A DNA stretch of 64,000 bases from positions 92,343-156,342 of the forward strand of contig NZ_FZNL01000017.1 of NCBI RefSeq assembly GCF_900187965.1, written 5' to 3'. The stretch comes from Flavobacterium sp. ov086 (GTDB lineage Bacteria > Bacteroidota > Bacteroidia > Flavobacteriales > Flavobacteriaceae). Below, piece after piece: positions 1-8,758 of the stretch. How positions within the stretch are numbered: position 1 is the first letter of the stretch; every line of letters begins with the position of its first letter. Both the position numbers and the translations under genes were made by a program. Under the pieces are notes generated by a model. That model was not told where the DNA came from. It did no database searches and worked only from the letters and a program-made list of their open reading frames with translations.

Positions 1-843
1 ATGTATGGTGATGCTCCTGTAAAAGTAGCTGGTGGAGGATCGACTTCAACATCTGAAGACGGAAACAACATCTCTTACGGAGGTACAAATCCTACTCACA
101 ACAGTGGTTCATTAGTTTACACAAGAGTGGAATACGCAGGTTCAAAATTAGCTGACGGTGCAAAAGAAAACAATGGTTTTACTTTCTACTCTGTAGGTTC
201 AGGAACAACTTTAGATCACTTAGTATCTTACAAAGGTGCTGATGACGGATACGAATTCTTCGGAGGAACTGTAAGTTTAACAAATTCTATCTCTTATGGT
301 AACTATGATGATTCATTTGACTGGCAAGATGGATGGCAAGGTCAAGCAAATACAAACTGGTATGCTTACCAAGTTGATAAAGGAAACTATGGTATGGAAA
401 TTGAAGCTTCTAATAATGACAATGCGTTTTTTCCAAAAGTAACTAATATCACTCTAAAAAGAGCTGCAGGTACGGTTACAGAAGAACAAAAAGAAATTCA
501 ATTGGATGCTATTCAATTTAAAAAAGAAGGAAATGGAGACTACAGTAACATCGTAATCGATGGTTACGTTAGTCAAACTACGCCTACAGCATTTAATGGT
601 GGTGTATTACAAATACTAGACAAAGTTACTTACGATCACCAAGTTGCTGGTGGAAAAATCAAATTAAATAACGTAAAAATTACTAACTCTCCTATTACTT
701 TCATTTCAGGACAGGCTACTTTTACATTATCTGCTGCTAGCTTTCTTCCTCTAACAAACTGGTCAACTAGTACTACTGCTACTGGAGCTACATTAATTCC
801 TGGAGCTTGGGCAACAGTTGATGGTGTAAACTTGATCAAATAA
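1..843 (+). CDS. Surface beta-helix-like protein, 5' end outside window
   Basis: The frame is open from base 1 and shows no signal peptide, so the gene very probably begins upstream and only its last 280 codons are present. The protein is rich in Gly, Asn, Ser and Thr, with short repeating beta-strand-like stretches and an aromatic cluster around residues 100-114 (YGNYDDSFDWQDGWQG). This texture fits a secreted right-handed beta-helix protein of the kind often encoded beside TonB-dependent receptors in Flavobacterium. No catalytic motif is visible and no T9SS sorting domain is present at its C-terminus. The function is unknown. A strong hairpin terminator follows the stop codon. Confidence 0.7.
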   Translation: MYGDAPVKVAGGGSTSTSEDGNNISYGGTNPTHNSGSLVYTRVEYAGSKLADGAKENNGFTFYSVGSGTTLDHLVSYKGADDGYEFFGGTVSLTNSISYGNYDDSFDWQDGWQGQANTNWYAYQVDKGNYGMEIEASNNDNAFFPKVTNITLKRAAGTVTEEQKEIQLDAIQFKKEGNGDYSNIVIDGYVSQTTPTAFNGGVLQILDKVTYDHQVAGGKIKLNNVKITNSPITFISGQATFTLSAASFLPLTNWSTSTTATGATLIPGAWATVDGVNLIK

Positions 844-878
844 TTTGAAAATCATATTTCAAACATAAATTGTTAAAA

Positions 879-908
879 ACATCCTAAATTCTTAGGATGT
901 TTTTTTTT
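879..908 (+). terminator. Rho-independent terminator
   Basis: A perfect 9-bp stem (ACATCCTAA / TTAGGATGT) with a 4-nt loop is followed by eight T residues. It sits 36 bases after the stop codon of the beta-helix-like gene and should separate it from the small T9SS gene. Confidence 0.9.
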
Positions 909-960
909 GGCGTAGTTTTTGTAATTTTTTTTGTATATTTACTGTAATCAAAATAAAGCG

Positions 961-1299
961 ATGGCAAAAAACTACTTTTATATTACATTCTTATTGGCTT
1001 TTTTCTTTACTCTAAGTGTTTCAGCACAAGATAGTAAGCAATTACCAAAACCTCAAGAGTCCACAACCATTGAGGGTTTAAGCTTGTACCCTAACCCAGT
1101 CTTAAACGGAAAAGTAAATATTTCGTCTAAAAATGATTTAGAAAAAGAGATCATCATTTTTGATGTTCTTGGTAAAAAAGTACTTCAAACACATCTAAGT
1201 TCAAGAGAATTAAACGTGGCCGATTTAGTTCCCGGCGTTTATATCATCAAAATAATCGAAGAAAATGCTTCGGCAACCCGAAAGCTAATCATTCGATAA
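961..1299 (+). CDS. Small T9SS type A sorting-domain protein
   Basis: A 112-aa protein. The ATG at 961 is preferred over one 30 bases upstream because it gives a clean signal peptide (MAKNYFYITFLLAFFFTLSVSAQ). After a linker of about 20 residues, nearly the whole mature chain is a type A C-terminal sorting domain: LYPNPV near residue 42, then VLGKKV, then VPGVYIIKI and a basic end (KLIIR). Such domains route cargo across the outer membrane through the type IX system. No cargo domain is visible, so it may be a minimal substrate or a remnant of a larger one. It is flanked by terminators and is probably monocistronic. Confidence 0.85.
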   Translation: MAKNYFYITFLLAFFFTLSVSAQDSKQLPKPQESTTIEGLSLYPNPVLNGKVNISSKNDLEKEIIIFDVLGKKVLQTHLSSRELNVADLVPGVYIIKIIEENASATRKLIIR

Positions 1300-1308
1300 A
1301 ACACAAAA

Positions 1309-1336
1309 AAGCTCCAATTTTATTGGAGCTTTTTTT
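1309..1336 (+). terminator. Rho-independent terminator
   Basis: A 10-bp stem (AAGCTCCAAT / ATTGGAGCTT) with a 3-nt loop is followed by a T run, ten bases after the small T9SS gene. Confidence 0.9.
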
Positions 1337-1405
1337 GTATCCAGTCATAGACTTGATAACTAAAAAACGGAGACCGAAAACTATTTAAATAGTCCACAAT
1401 TATAA

Positions 1406-1413
1406 TATCTTTG
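1406..1413 (+). promoter_or_regulatory. Bacteroidota -7 promoter box (TATCTTTG)
   Basis: An exact TAnnTTTG match lies 13 bases before the TTG start of the acyltransferase. It implies a very short leader and supports initiation near 1427. Confidence 0.6.
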
Positions 1414-1426
1414 CACAAAAAAAGTT

Positions 1427-2407
1427 TTGATCACAGCCAACGATATATTTACCATTTCGAGTCATAAACAATTTGAAAAAATAGCACTAAAAGTGTTTCG
1501 TTTTCAGCATGAGAATAATCAGGTATATAGTGATTTCTGCGATTTCTTAAAAGTCAATCCACAACAGGTAAAATCACTGGAACAGATTCCGTTTTTACCA
1601 ATTCAGTTTTTCAAGAGTCATAATGTTGTTTCTAACAATGATCCAGCTCAGGTTACTTTTACCAGCAGCGGAACTACAGGCATGATCACAAGCCGACATT
1701 TAGTGACCGATGTTTCCTTATATGAGGAAAGTTACCGCAACGGATTTTCTCAATTCTATGGAAACATCGAAGATTACGTTGTTCTAGCCCTTTTGCCGTC
1801 CTATCTTGAACGCGATGGATCTTCGCTTATTTATATGGTCGAAGATTTAATAAAACTATCCAATCAACCTGAAAGCGGATTCTATTTACACAATCACGAC
1901 GACTTAATTAAAAAATTGACTGCTCTTGATGAATCGGGACAAAATGTGATATTAATTGGCGTTACCTATGCGTTATTAGACCTGATTGAAAAACATCAAT
2001 TCAACCTTCAGAATACCATTATTATGGAAACTGGCGGAATGAAAGGTAAACGTAAAGAAATGATTCGCGAAGAATTACACGAACAGCTTTGCAAAGGTTT
2101 TGGCGTTACTGCAATTCACTCAGAATATGGAATGACCGAACTTTTAGCGCAAGCCTATTCTCTGGGCGAAGGCGTTTTCGAATGTCCTTCATGGATGCAT
2201 ATTTTAGTTCGCGATCCTGAAGACGCTCTCACTTACGTGAAAGATGGAAAAACCGGCGGAATCAACGTTATTGATTTAGCCAATATTAATTCATGTTCCT
2301 TTATTGCTACGCAGGATTTAGGCAAAAAAAATCCCAACAACTCTTTCGAAGTATTAGGACGTTTTGACAATTCGGATATTCGCGGTTGTAACCTAATGGT
2401 TTTGTAA
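1427..2407 (+). CDS. LuxE/PaaK-family acyl-protein synthetase
   Basis: A 326-aa protein of the LuxE / adenylate-forming superfamily. These enzymes activate a carboxylate with ATP and transfer the acyl group to a thiol. The nucleotide-binding signature SSGTTG lies at residues 80-85, and a later SEYGMTE core motif is near residue 230. There is no signal peptide, so it is cytoplasmic. The start is TTG at 1427, because no in-frame ATG precedes the conserved N-terminus and a TAnnTTTG box sits just upstream. The substrate is unknown; in flavobacteria such genes are often linked to lipid or polysaccharide acylation. A diverged copy of the last 25 codons lies at 2888-2965. Confidence 0.8.
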   Translation: MITANDIFTISSHKQFEKIALKVFRFQHENNQVYSDFCDFLKVNPQQVKSLEQIPFLPIQFFKSHNVVSNNDPAQVTFTSSGTTGMITSRHLVTDVSLYEESYRNGFSQFYGNIEDYVVLALLPSYLERDGSSLIYMVEDLIKLSNQPESGFYLHNHDDLIKKLTALDESGQNVILIGVTYALLDLIEKHQFNLQNTIIMETGGMKGKRKEMIREELHEQLCKGFGVTAIHSEYGMTELLAQAYSLGEGVFECPSWMHILVRDPEDALTYVKDGKTGGINVIDLANINSCSFIATQDLGKKNPNNSFEVLGRFDNSDIRGCNLMVL

Positions 2408-2409
2408 AA

Positions 2410-2441
2410 GATTAATCGATTATTTGCTGAATCGATTAATC
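2410..2441. terminator. Inverted repeat between convergent genes
   Basis: A perfect 12-bp inverted repeat (GATTAATCGATT / AATCGATTAATC) with an 8-nt loop lies between two convergent genes. It lacks a long T run, so termination is plausible but not certain. Confidence 0.5.
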
Positions 2442-2462
2442 GCAAAACAGTTAAACAAAAAA

Positions 2463-2807
2463 TTAATTTTCTTCGACTACGCCAATATCGTCTATTCCAT
2501 CTTTCTCATTTAACTCTCTTTCTTTCTCTAATTTATTCTCGAGAAGTTTATGAGTACCATAACAGGCCAAACCTCCTAAAAACACAAAAAATATACTCCA
2601 TCCAGCATTTTCAAAATTTTCATTTGCAACAGACTCAAAACCCTTAATAAGTCCTAGTACAATCCCAAGAAGAAATCCTCCCAAAATAGTACCACCATAA
2701 TAAGAAGCTATTCCGAAAAAGAAATAAGTCCACTTATTTTTACCGTATTCAAGAGCCAAATTTGTGAATGCTTTCCAGATCCAATAAATAAATAAAATTC
2801 CAATCAT
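2463..2807 (-). CDS. Small integral membrane protein, unknown function
   Basis: A 114-aa protein with about three predicted membrane segments (residues 2-20, 28-53 and 68-84) and a charged acidic C-terminus (KEREL...DGIDDIGVVEEN). The Gly-rich second helix (GGTILGGFLLG) suggests tight helix packing. I recognise no family. It is transcribed toward the acyltransferase gene and lies between that gene and the duplicated remnant of its 3' end, so it may have arrived with, or been bracketed by, that duplication. Confidence 0.65.
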   Translation of the reverse strand: MIGILFIYWIWKAFTNLALEYGKNKWTYFFFGIASYYGGTILGGFLLGIVLGLIKGFESVANENFENAGWSIFFVFLGGLACYGTHKLLENKLEKERELNEKDGIDDIGVVEEN

Positions 2808-2887
2808 AGTTTTTTAGTTTTTACGTAATAAACTTACTAAAATAAAATTAGTATTTGATTTTCAGCAGAATAATTTCGCTACAAAGA

Positions 2888-2965
2888 AATCCCAACAACT
2901 CTTTCGAGGTATTGGGATGTATTTATAATTCTGATATTCGTGGTTACAACCTAATGGTTTTGTAG
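2888..2965 (+). pseudogene. Duplicated 3' remnant of the LuxE-like gene
   Basis: Read in frame, these 26 codons give NPNNSFEVLG, then CIYNSDIRGYNLMVL and stop. The intact acyltransferase at 1427-2407 ends NPNNSFEVLG, RFDNSDIRGCNLMVL, stop. Only about four residues differ and the stop position is conserved. No start codon or upstream part of a gene accompanies it, so it is a decayed relic of a second copy or of a local duplication, with the membrane-protein gene now between the two. Confidence 0.85.
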
Positions 2966-3112
2966 TAATCTTTCTTAATTAAAATTATCCCGCTTTCGCA
3001 TTTCAGCCCAATGTAAGAATATACATAATTTAATAACCTACGCTTAATATACAAAAAATACTACATTTATATTTAAAAATTACTTTTAACCTAACATTTT
3101 AAATATATAATT

Positions 3113-4801
3113 ATGAAAAAAATTACTTTATTAGTATTTATTCTTTTTAGCTTTAAAAGCTGGTCACAAAATCCAAATTATAGATATCACGAACTACAAG
3201 ATTTGGGGCCGAATATAGAATGGGCTATTGCAGTTGAATGCACCCAACACTATTCTCCCGTAGGAGTAAGGGAAGTAAATTTAAAACAAAATTTCAAATT
3301 AGAAGTTGGAAAAATTTACAAGGCAGATTTAGGTTTGAATTACGGGAACTTTGGTACACGATATTACAAGGTAACTTATGCTGGAGATGCAGGAACTGAT
3401 AAGGGAGATGAAATTGATACTCCTCCTGATTTTGGTGCACCAATTACCGATTTATGCAACTCTTTATCCAGAAAATATATAAGACCAATTTTACTAGGAT
3501 CAACATTACAAGAGGCTCAAAACAACTTTTGTTCAAACTTAACTGTTAATACTACCAGAGAAATGGTAAACATTAAAATAGCAAAATCGTTATCTTCAGG
3601 TGATATTTGTTTTATGGATTTTGGAAAAGGTGCTAATTACTATTTAATTGATGGAGCAGATGTAGAAAGTGGAGATGCAGATTATGAAGTAGATTCAACA
3701 GATAGCAATTCTCTTTTTTCTCTTATTACATTCAATTGCCAAAAACCAGACTTGCAAGCTGTATCAGTTGAGCCAAATATTATTAATGATAATTATTACA
3801 GAGGCTCTACAAAAAGTGCTAAATTTAACATCAGGAGTATCGGGACAAATATTCAAAATACCAATACCACAGCCACCCTTTATCTTTCTAAAACCAGAAA
3901 CTTCCTAAATGGTAATGATATTCAACTGACTACTAAAGTTAGTATTCCTACAGAAGTAAACGGAAACTTTATCTCAAACTTTATCTACACTATTCCAAGC
4001 AACGTTAGTAACGACAAATACTATTTAACACTTAAAGTAACAAACAGCGAAGATTTTAATGCCTATAACAACGTAGTCTCGTCATCATCTAAAATAACTA
4101 TTAAAGACGGAACTCCGCCAACAAATCCCACGAACCCAACAAATCCAACAAACCCAACAGGCAAACCAGATTTAATTATCGACCCTAATAATACAATTGT
4201 GTTCAGTGATTGCTTTGATTGTCCTGCAGCATTGAGCGATTTACAAGGAAAAAGGCACAGGATAAGTAACCAAAGCGGAATGTTAAGAATATCTTTGGTA
4301 TCTGCTAAAAACACAGGAAACGGTATTTCTTCACCAACAAACGTTAGGTTTTATTTATCATCTAACACTACATTAGATACAGCAGATTTAAAATCAAATG
4401 GAGCTGCCGTATCAATAAATGCAATAAATCCCGGAGAATCTTCTATAATTTCAGGTTCTACAATATTTTCTTCTGATTTTAGCAATAGTGGTACTTTATT
4501 TCTTAACAACTGGAATATTCTTATGGTTGTCGATGACTCAAAAACAAACACAGAATTAAACGAAAACAACAATGTAACAGTTATTCCTGTAACTTTTTAT
4601 AATCCTTTTGCAAAAACTGCCATAGTAGAAACTAATGAACCTGTAGAACCATATTCTATAAATGTTTATAATTTTGAAGGACAAAAAGTTTTAACAAAAA
4701 AAGTTAACTCTAAAGAGGAACAAAACAAAGTATTAGAATCATTAAAAAGTGGCATTTACATTATCAAATCTAAGTACGAAACCCGAAAAGTTATTAAATA
4801 A
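3113..4801 (+). CDS. Secreted T9SS protein with CARDB-like domains
   Basis: A 562-aa protein. It has a signal peptide (residues 1-19, ending SWSQ), a Cys-containing N-terminal region of unknown fold, and a domain from about 210 to 330 that resembles CARDB/Ig-like adhesion modules (KPDLQAVSVEPN...). A linker of four NPT repeats follows, then a second CARDB-like unit beginning GKPDLIIDP, and a C-terminal type A T9SS sorting domain (INVYNFEGQKVL ... LKSGIYIIKS ... RKVIK). It is predicted to be exported by type IX secretion and attached to or released from the cell surface, perhaps as an adhesin. The ligand is unknown. A strong terminator follows. Confidence 0.85.
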   Translation: MKKITLLVFILFSFKSWSQNPNYRYHELQDLGPNIEWAIAVECTQHYSPVGVREVNLKQNFKLEVGKIYKADLGLNYGNFGTRYYKVTYAGDAGTDKGDEIDTPPDFGAPITDLCNSLSRKYIRPILLGSTLQEAQNNFCSNLTVNTTREMVNIKIAKSLSSGDICFMDFGKGANYYLIDGADVESGDADYEVDSTDSNSLFSLITFNCQKPDLQAVSVEPNIINDNYYRGSTKSAKFNIRSIGTNIQNTNTTATLYLSKTRNFLNGNDIQLTTKVSIPTEVNGNFISNFIYTIPSNVSNDKYYLTLKVTNSEDFNAYNNVVSSSSKITIKDGTPPTNPTNPTNPTNPTGKPDLIIDPNNTIVFSDCFDCPAALSDLQGKRHRISNQSGMLRISLVSAKNTGNGISSPTNVRFYLSSNTTLDTADLKSNGAAVSINAINPGESSIISGSTIFSSDFSNSGTLFLNNWNILMVVDDSKTNTELNENNNVTVIPVTFYNPFAKTAIVETNEPVEPYSINVYNFEGQKVLTKKVNSKEEQNKVLESLKSGIYIIKSKYETRKVIK

Positions 4802-4820
4802 AAACGTTCGCAAAAACGGA

Positions 4821-4849
4821 AAAGCATCCGCCAAGGCGGATGCTTTTTT
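4821..4849. terminator. Strong bidirectional terminator
   Basis: A perfect 12-bp stem (AAAGCATCCGCC / GGCGGATGCTTT) with a 2-nt spacer lies between the convergent T9SS gene and tyrS. The A-rich left flank and T-rich right flank suit both directions. Confidence 0.9.
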
Positions 4850-4872
4850 ATTTAAAAATTTAGTTTTTAAAA

Positions 4873-6168
4873 CTAAACCACTCTAATCACAAAATAATTT
4901 TTCTTTCCGCTTTGCAATAATACAAACTGGTTGTTGATTAAATCATTTGCTGTCAATACAAAATCTTCTTTTATTTTTTCTCTGTTTACAGAAATTGAAT
5001 TTGCTGTTAAAGCTCTTCTTGCTTCTCCGTTTGATTTAAAGAAACCCGTTTTTTCATTTAAAACAGTAACAATATCCAATCCGCTTTCTAAATCAGCTTT
5101 TGCGATTTCCGCTTGCGGAACACCATCAAAAACTTCTAAAAAAGTTGCTTCATCCAATTGCTTTAAATCTTCTGAAGTTAAATTTCCAAACAAAATATTC
5201 GAAGCCTGAATTGCTTTTTCCAATTCTTCTTTACTGTGAACAAAAATTGTAATTTCTTCAGCCAATTTCTTTTGCAAAACTCTTAAATGTGGAGCCGCTT
5301 TGTGCTCTTCGATTAAAGCATCAATAGTTTCTTTATCTAAGAAAGTAAAGATTTTTATATACTTCTCAGCATCAACGTCTGTTGCATTTACCCAAAACTG
5401 GTAAAATTTATATACTGAAGTTTTATCAGCATCCAACCAAACGTTTCCTCCTTCAGATTTTCCAAATTTAGATCCGTCTGCTTTTGTAATTAATGGCGTT
5501 GTCAAAGCAAAAGCCTTAGCATTTTCTCCTCCCATTCTGCGAACTAATTCTGTACCGGTGGTAATATTTCCCCATTGGTCAGAACCTCCCATTTGCAAAA
5601 GGCAGTTATTGTTTTTATATAAATGATAAAAATCATAACCTTGAATTAATTGGTATGTAAATTCAGTAAAAGACATTCCTTCACCTTCTCCACTCAATCT
5701 CTTTTTTACAGAGTCTTTCGCCATCATGTAATTCACCGTGATACGTTTTCCAACTTCACGAGCAAAATCAATAAACGAAAACTCCTTCATCCAGTCATAG
5801 TTATTTACCATAACCGGAGCATTTGCTTCGCTTGAATTAAAGTCTAAGAAACGTGACAAAACACTTTTGATTCCGGCAACGTTTTTAGCTAAAGTTTCTT
5901 CGTTCAACAGATTTCTCTCATCAGATTTTCCAGATGGATCACCAATCATACCGGTTGCACCACCAACCAAAGCAATCGCTTTATGGCCAGTTCTGTTTAG
6001 GTGAACCAATAAAATAATCTGAACCATACTACCAATATGTAGTGAATCTGCCGTTGGATCAAAACCAATATAAGCCGTCGTTACTTCTTTCAGCAATTGT
6101 TCTTCCGTTCCTGGCATGCTGTCATGATATAACCCGCGCCACTTTAATTCTTCAACTAGATTCTTCAT
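4873..6168 (-). CDS. tyrS: Tyrosyl-tRNA synthetase
   Basis: A 431-aa class I aminoacyl-tRNA synthetase that charges tRNA-Tyr with tyrosine. The HIGH-type motif HIGS is at residues 44-47 after GFDPTADSL. The tyrosine-site segment QGYDFYHL and the GGSDQWGN signature follow, then KFGKS (the KMSKS loop) near residue 230. A C-terminal S4-like RNA-binding segment (GEARRALTANSISVN) completes it. The length matches bacterial TyrRS. The start ATG follows a TATATTTG box by about 17 bases, so the transcript leader is short. It appears monocistronic and is convergent with the T9SS gene. Confidence 0.98.
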   Translation of the reverse strand: MKNLVEELKWRGLYHDSMPGTEEQLLKEVTTAYIGFDPTADSLHIGSMVQIILLVHLNRTGHKAIALVGGATGMIGDPSGKSDERNLLNEETLAKNVAGIKSVLSRFLDFNSSEANAPVMVNNYDWMKEFSFIDFAREVGKRITVNYMMAKDSVKKRLSGEGEGMSFTEFTYQLIQGYDFYHLYKNNNCLLQMGGSDQWGNITTGTELVRRMGGENAKAFALTTPLITKADGSKFGKSEGGNVWLDADKTSVYKFYQFWVNATDVDAEKYIKIFTFLDKETIDALIEEHKAAPHLRVLQKKLAEEITIFVHSKEELEKAIQASNILFGNLTSEDLKQLDEATFLEVFDGVPQAEIAKADLESGLDIVTVLNEKTGFFKSNGEARRALTANSISVNREKIKEDFVLTANDLINNQFVLLQSGKKNYFVIRVV

Positions 6169-6185
6169 TTTTAAAATAATTTGTG

Positions 6186-6193
6186 CAAATATA
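6186..6193 (-). promoter_or_regulatory. tyrS -7 promoter box (TATATTTG)
   Basis: On the minus strand this is an exact TAnnTTTG box, 17 bases upstream of the tyrS ATG. Confidence 0.65.
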
Positions 6194-6355
6194 ATTAATT
6201 CCTTTAGGAGTAAACACTATAAAACACTCCTGTTGCAAAATATTAATTCGTTAATACCCTAATGAATAAGTTCGTATTAAAAATTATTATTATCTATTAA
6301 AAATTAAAATAAATCCCAAAAAACAACTACTTTCGGTAAAAAGTAACAAAATAAC

Positions 6356-7611
6356 ATGAAAAAACAACTACTATTAACCATTTCCTTTTTATTCTGCCTG
6401 ACCTTTTCATACGCACAAATATCTTTTCAAAAAGGATATTATATATTAAATAACGGAACCCGAACAGAATGTTTCATAAAAAATCTAGACTGGAAGAACA
6501 ATCCAACAGATTTTAAATACAAAACACAACTTAATGACGCCGACTATAAAACTGAAACCATTACAAACGTTCAAGAATTTGGAATTGATAATGAAAGCAC
6601 GTTCAAGAGATTTAAAATAAAAATGGACCGTACAAGCGACGAACCAAATAAGTTATTAACTGATAGAAACCCTGTATTTAAAGAAGAAGTGATTTTTTTA
6701 AAAATACTTACAAAAGGTGACGCCACTCTATATAGTTATACGGATCAAAACCTTATTAGATATTTTTATGAAACAAAAACAATCCCTGTAGGACAGCTTA
6801 TTTATATAAAATATTATCAGTTTGATGGTAATGATGCTCCAACAATACTGGCCGAAAATAATGAATACAAACAACAATTATTTAAAAATGTAAAAACAGA
6901 GAAAACAACCGAAAAAGAGATTATAAAACTTAATTATAATAAATCGGATCTTACTAAGTATTTCATAAAATACAATAGCACCAAACCTAATCTGACTGAT
7001 GAGGAAAAAAAAAACTAAATAAAGGTCTTTTCTTTGTCAAAATAACACCAACTATCAGCTTTGTATCATTATCAACCAATAACCAATATAATCCAAACGA
7101 GAACGCACAACTAGACAACAAAATCAACTTCAAAATTGGAGCCGAAGCAGAATACATCCTTCCATACAACAAAAACAAATGGAGTGTCTTTATAAATCCT
7201 GCTTACTCAAAATATCAGGATGAGAAAACATACAATGTTCCCAGCGGTTTTATAGCAAATCCGGAAACACCTTATAATGTAAAAGTAAAATATTCTTCAA
7301 TACAAGTCCCAATTGGTATCAGGCATTATATGTTTATAAACCAAACCTCCAAAATTTTTATAAATGCAGCCTATACATTTGATTTAGGAAGCAAAACAAA
7401 TATCACTTATACTGATGTCGTAAATGGAAACACAACAAACTACGAAGAGTCTTTTGCCAGCAATCTGGCTTTCGGTCTTGGTTATAACTTCAAAAACAAA
7501 TTTAGCCTAGAAGCAAGATTAAATACCAAAAAAGAATTAATGCGCAATTACAGATCATATTCTGCACAATATAGCTCCATAGATTTTGTTTTAGGATACA
7601 CCATTTTCTAA
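6356..7611 (+). pseudogene. Outer-membrane beta-barrel-like gene split by frameshift
   Basis: Two adjacent frames make one protein of about 418 aa. The first (6356-7018) has a signal peptide (MKKQLLLTISFLFCLTFSYAQ), then a domain opening with FQKGYYILNNGTRTECFIKN, and stops with TAA. The second frame runs open from the same A tract to 7611 and encodes beta-barrel-like strands (FKIGAEAEYILPY, ASNLAFGLGYNF) ending in Tyr-Thr-Ile-Phe, a typical outer-membrane C-terminus. The shift occurs at an A10 run (7005-7014). One extra A, or a -1 slip on A AAA AAC, restores the full frame. It could be a true frameshift, slippage-controlled expression, or a sequencing error. The function is unknown. Confidence 0.75.
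7005..7018 (+). other. A10 tract with slippery heptamer and stop
   Basis: Ten A residues are followed by C and TAA. In the upstream frame the last codons read GAA AAA AAA AAC TAA, so A AAA AAC, a classical -1 slippery heptamer, sits directly before the stop. A -1 shift continues as AAA CTA AAT AAA GGT into the downstream open frame. Confidence 0.7.
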
Positions 7612-7754
7612 TAAATATTACATCAAACATTTGATCATAAAAACAATAAAGCAGCTTCAAAAAGTATATCTTTCAATCTGCTTTATTGTAATTTTTCTAC
7701 TTTCAATCGTACAGAATTTGCATATAGATAAATCGAAAGTATTATATTTACAAA

Positions 7755-8756
7755 ATGGTATTAGTAACTGGAGGTACAGGTTTAGTTGGCGCGCATTTAT
7801 TACTTCATTTAATTGAAAATGGAGAAAACGTTCGGGCTATTTACCGAAATCAGAATAATATCCAAAAGACAAAATCAGTTTTTGAGTTGTATAAAAAAAC
7901 TGATTTATTCGAAAAAATCAATTGGCTTGAAGCCGATATCCTCGATGTTCCTTCTTTGGAAATTGCTTTTATCGATATCGAATATGTTTACCATTGCGCC
8001 GCTTTAATTTCATTTGATCCAAAAGATGAAGATGCACTTCGAAAGACTAATATTGAAGGAACCGCCAATATGGTCAACTTTTCTCTAGCCAAAGGAATCA
8101 AGAAATTTTGTTTTGTAAGTTCTATTGCTGCTTTGGGAGATTTGGCTTCACATGAAACTTATATTACCGAAGAAACAGATTGGAATCCGGAGAAACCTCA
8201 CAGCGATTATGCCATTTCTAAATATGGTGCCGAAATGGAAGTTTGGCGTGGTGTTCAGGAAGGTTTAGATATTATAATCATAAATCCGGGAGTGATTTTA
8301 GGCCCAATCCCTAAAACAAAAAGCCAAGAACAAGGAAGCGCTGAACTTTACTCAAAGGTAGCAAACGGACTTTCTTTTTATACCCTGGGAAGCACAGGTT
8401 TCATAACTGTAGATGATGTTATAAAAATAGCTCATCAATTAATGAAAAGCGATATCAAAAACGAACGTTTTACGTTGATAGCAGACAATATTGTTTTCAG
8501 AGATATTCTTAATACAACTGCAGAGGCTTTGAACGTCAAGAAGCCAACTATTCATGCAAAACCAATCTTCATGAATTTTCTTTGGATTGCTGACGGAGTA
8601 TTTTCGACTTTATTTTTCCAAAAAAGACGTATTACAAAAGCAACCGCAAAAGCGTCTTATTCTAAAAATCTGTATGCTAATCAAAAAATAAAAACCGCTC
8701 TGGGAACGGTTTTTTCAGATGTGCATCAATACATAAAAGAAGTTTCAAAATTGTAA
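7755..8756 (+). CDS. NAD-dependent epimerase/dehydratase (extended SDR)
   Basis: A 333-aa extended short-chain dehydrogenase/reductase. The Rossmann motif GGTGLVG is at residues 6-12. VYHCAALISF is the NNAG-equivalent strand. VSSIAALG precedes the catalytic Tyr152/Lys156 pair (YAISK), and INPGVILGP follows. The fold binds NAD(P) and acts on a nucleotide-sugar or other hydroxyl/keto substrate; the exact substrate cannot be read from the sequence. It is a soluble cytoplasmic protein. It is convergent with the DUF4296/dihydroorotase/mannosyltransferase operon, ending two bases before it, and no terminator separates them. Confidence 0.85.
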   Translation: MVLVTGGTGLVGAHLLLHLIENGENVRAIYRNQNNIQKTKSVFELYKKTDLFEKINWLEADILDVPSLEIAFIDIEYVYHCAALISFDPKDEDALRKTNIEGTANMVNFSLAKGIKKFCFVSSIAALGDLASHETYITEETDWNPEKPHSDYAISKYGAEMEVWRGVQEGLDIIIINPGVILGPIPKTKSQEQGSAELYSKVANGLSFYTLGSTGFITVDDVIKIAHQLMKSDIKNERFTLIADNIVFRDILNTTAEALNVKKPTIHAKPIFMNFLWIADGVFSTLFFQKRRITKATAKASYSKNLYANQKIKTALGTVFSDVHQYIKEVSKL

Positions 8757-8758
8757 CA

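Noticed and set aside
7631..7816. A 61-codon plus-strand frame before the SDR gene
   Set aside because: It overlaps the SDR gene start in another frame and has no coherent domain.
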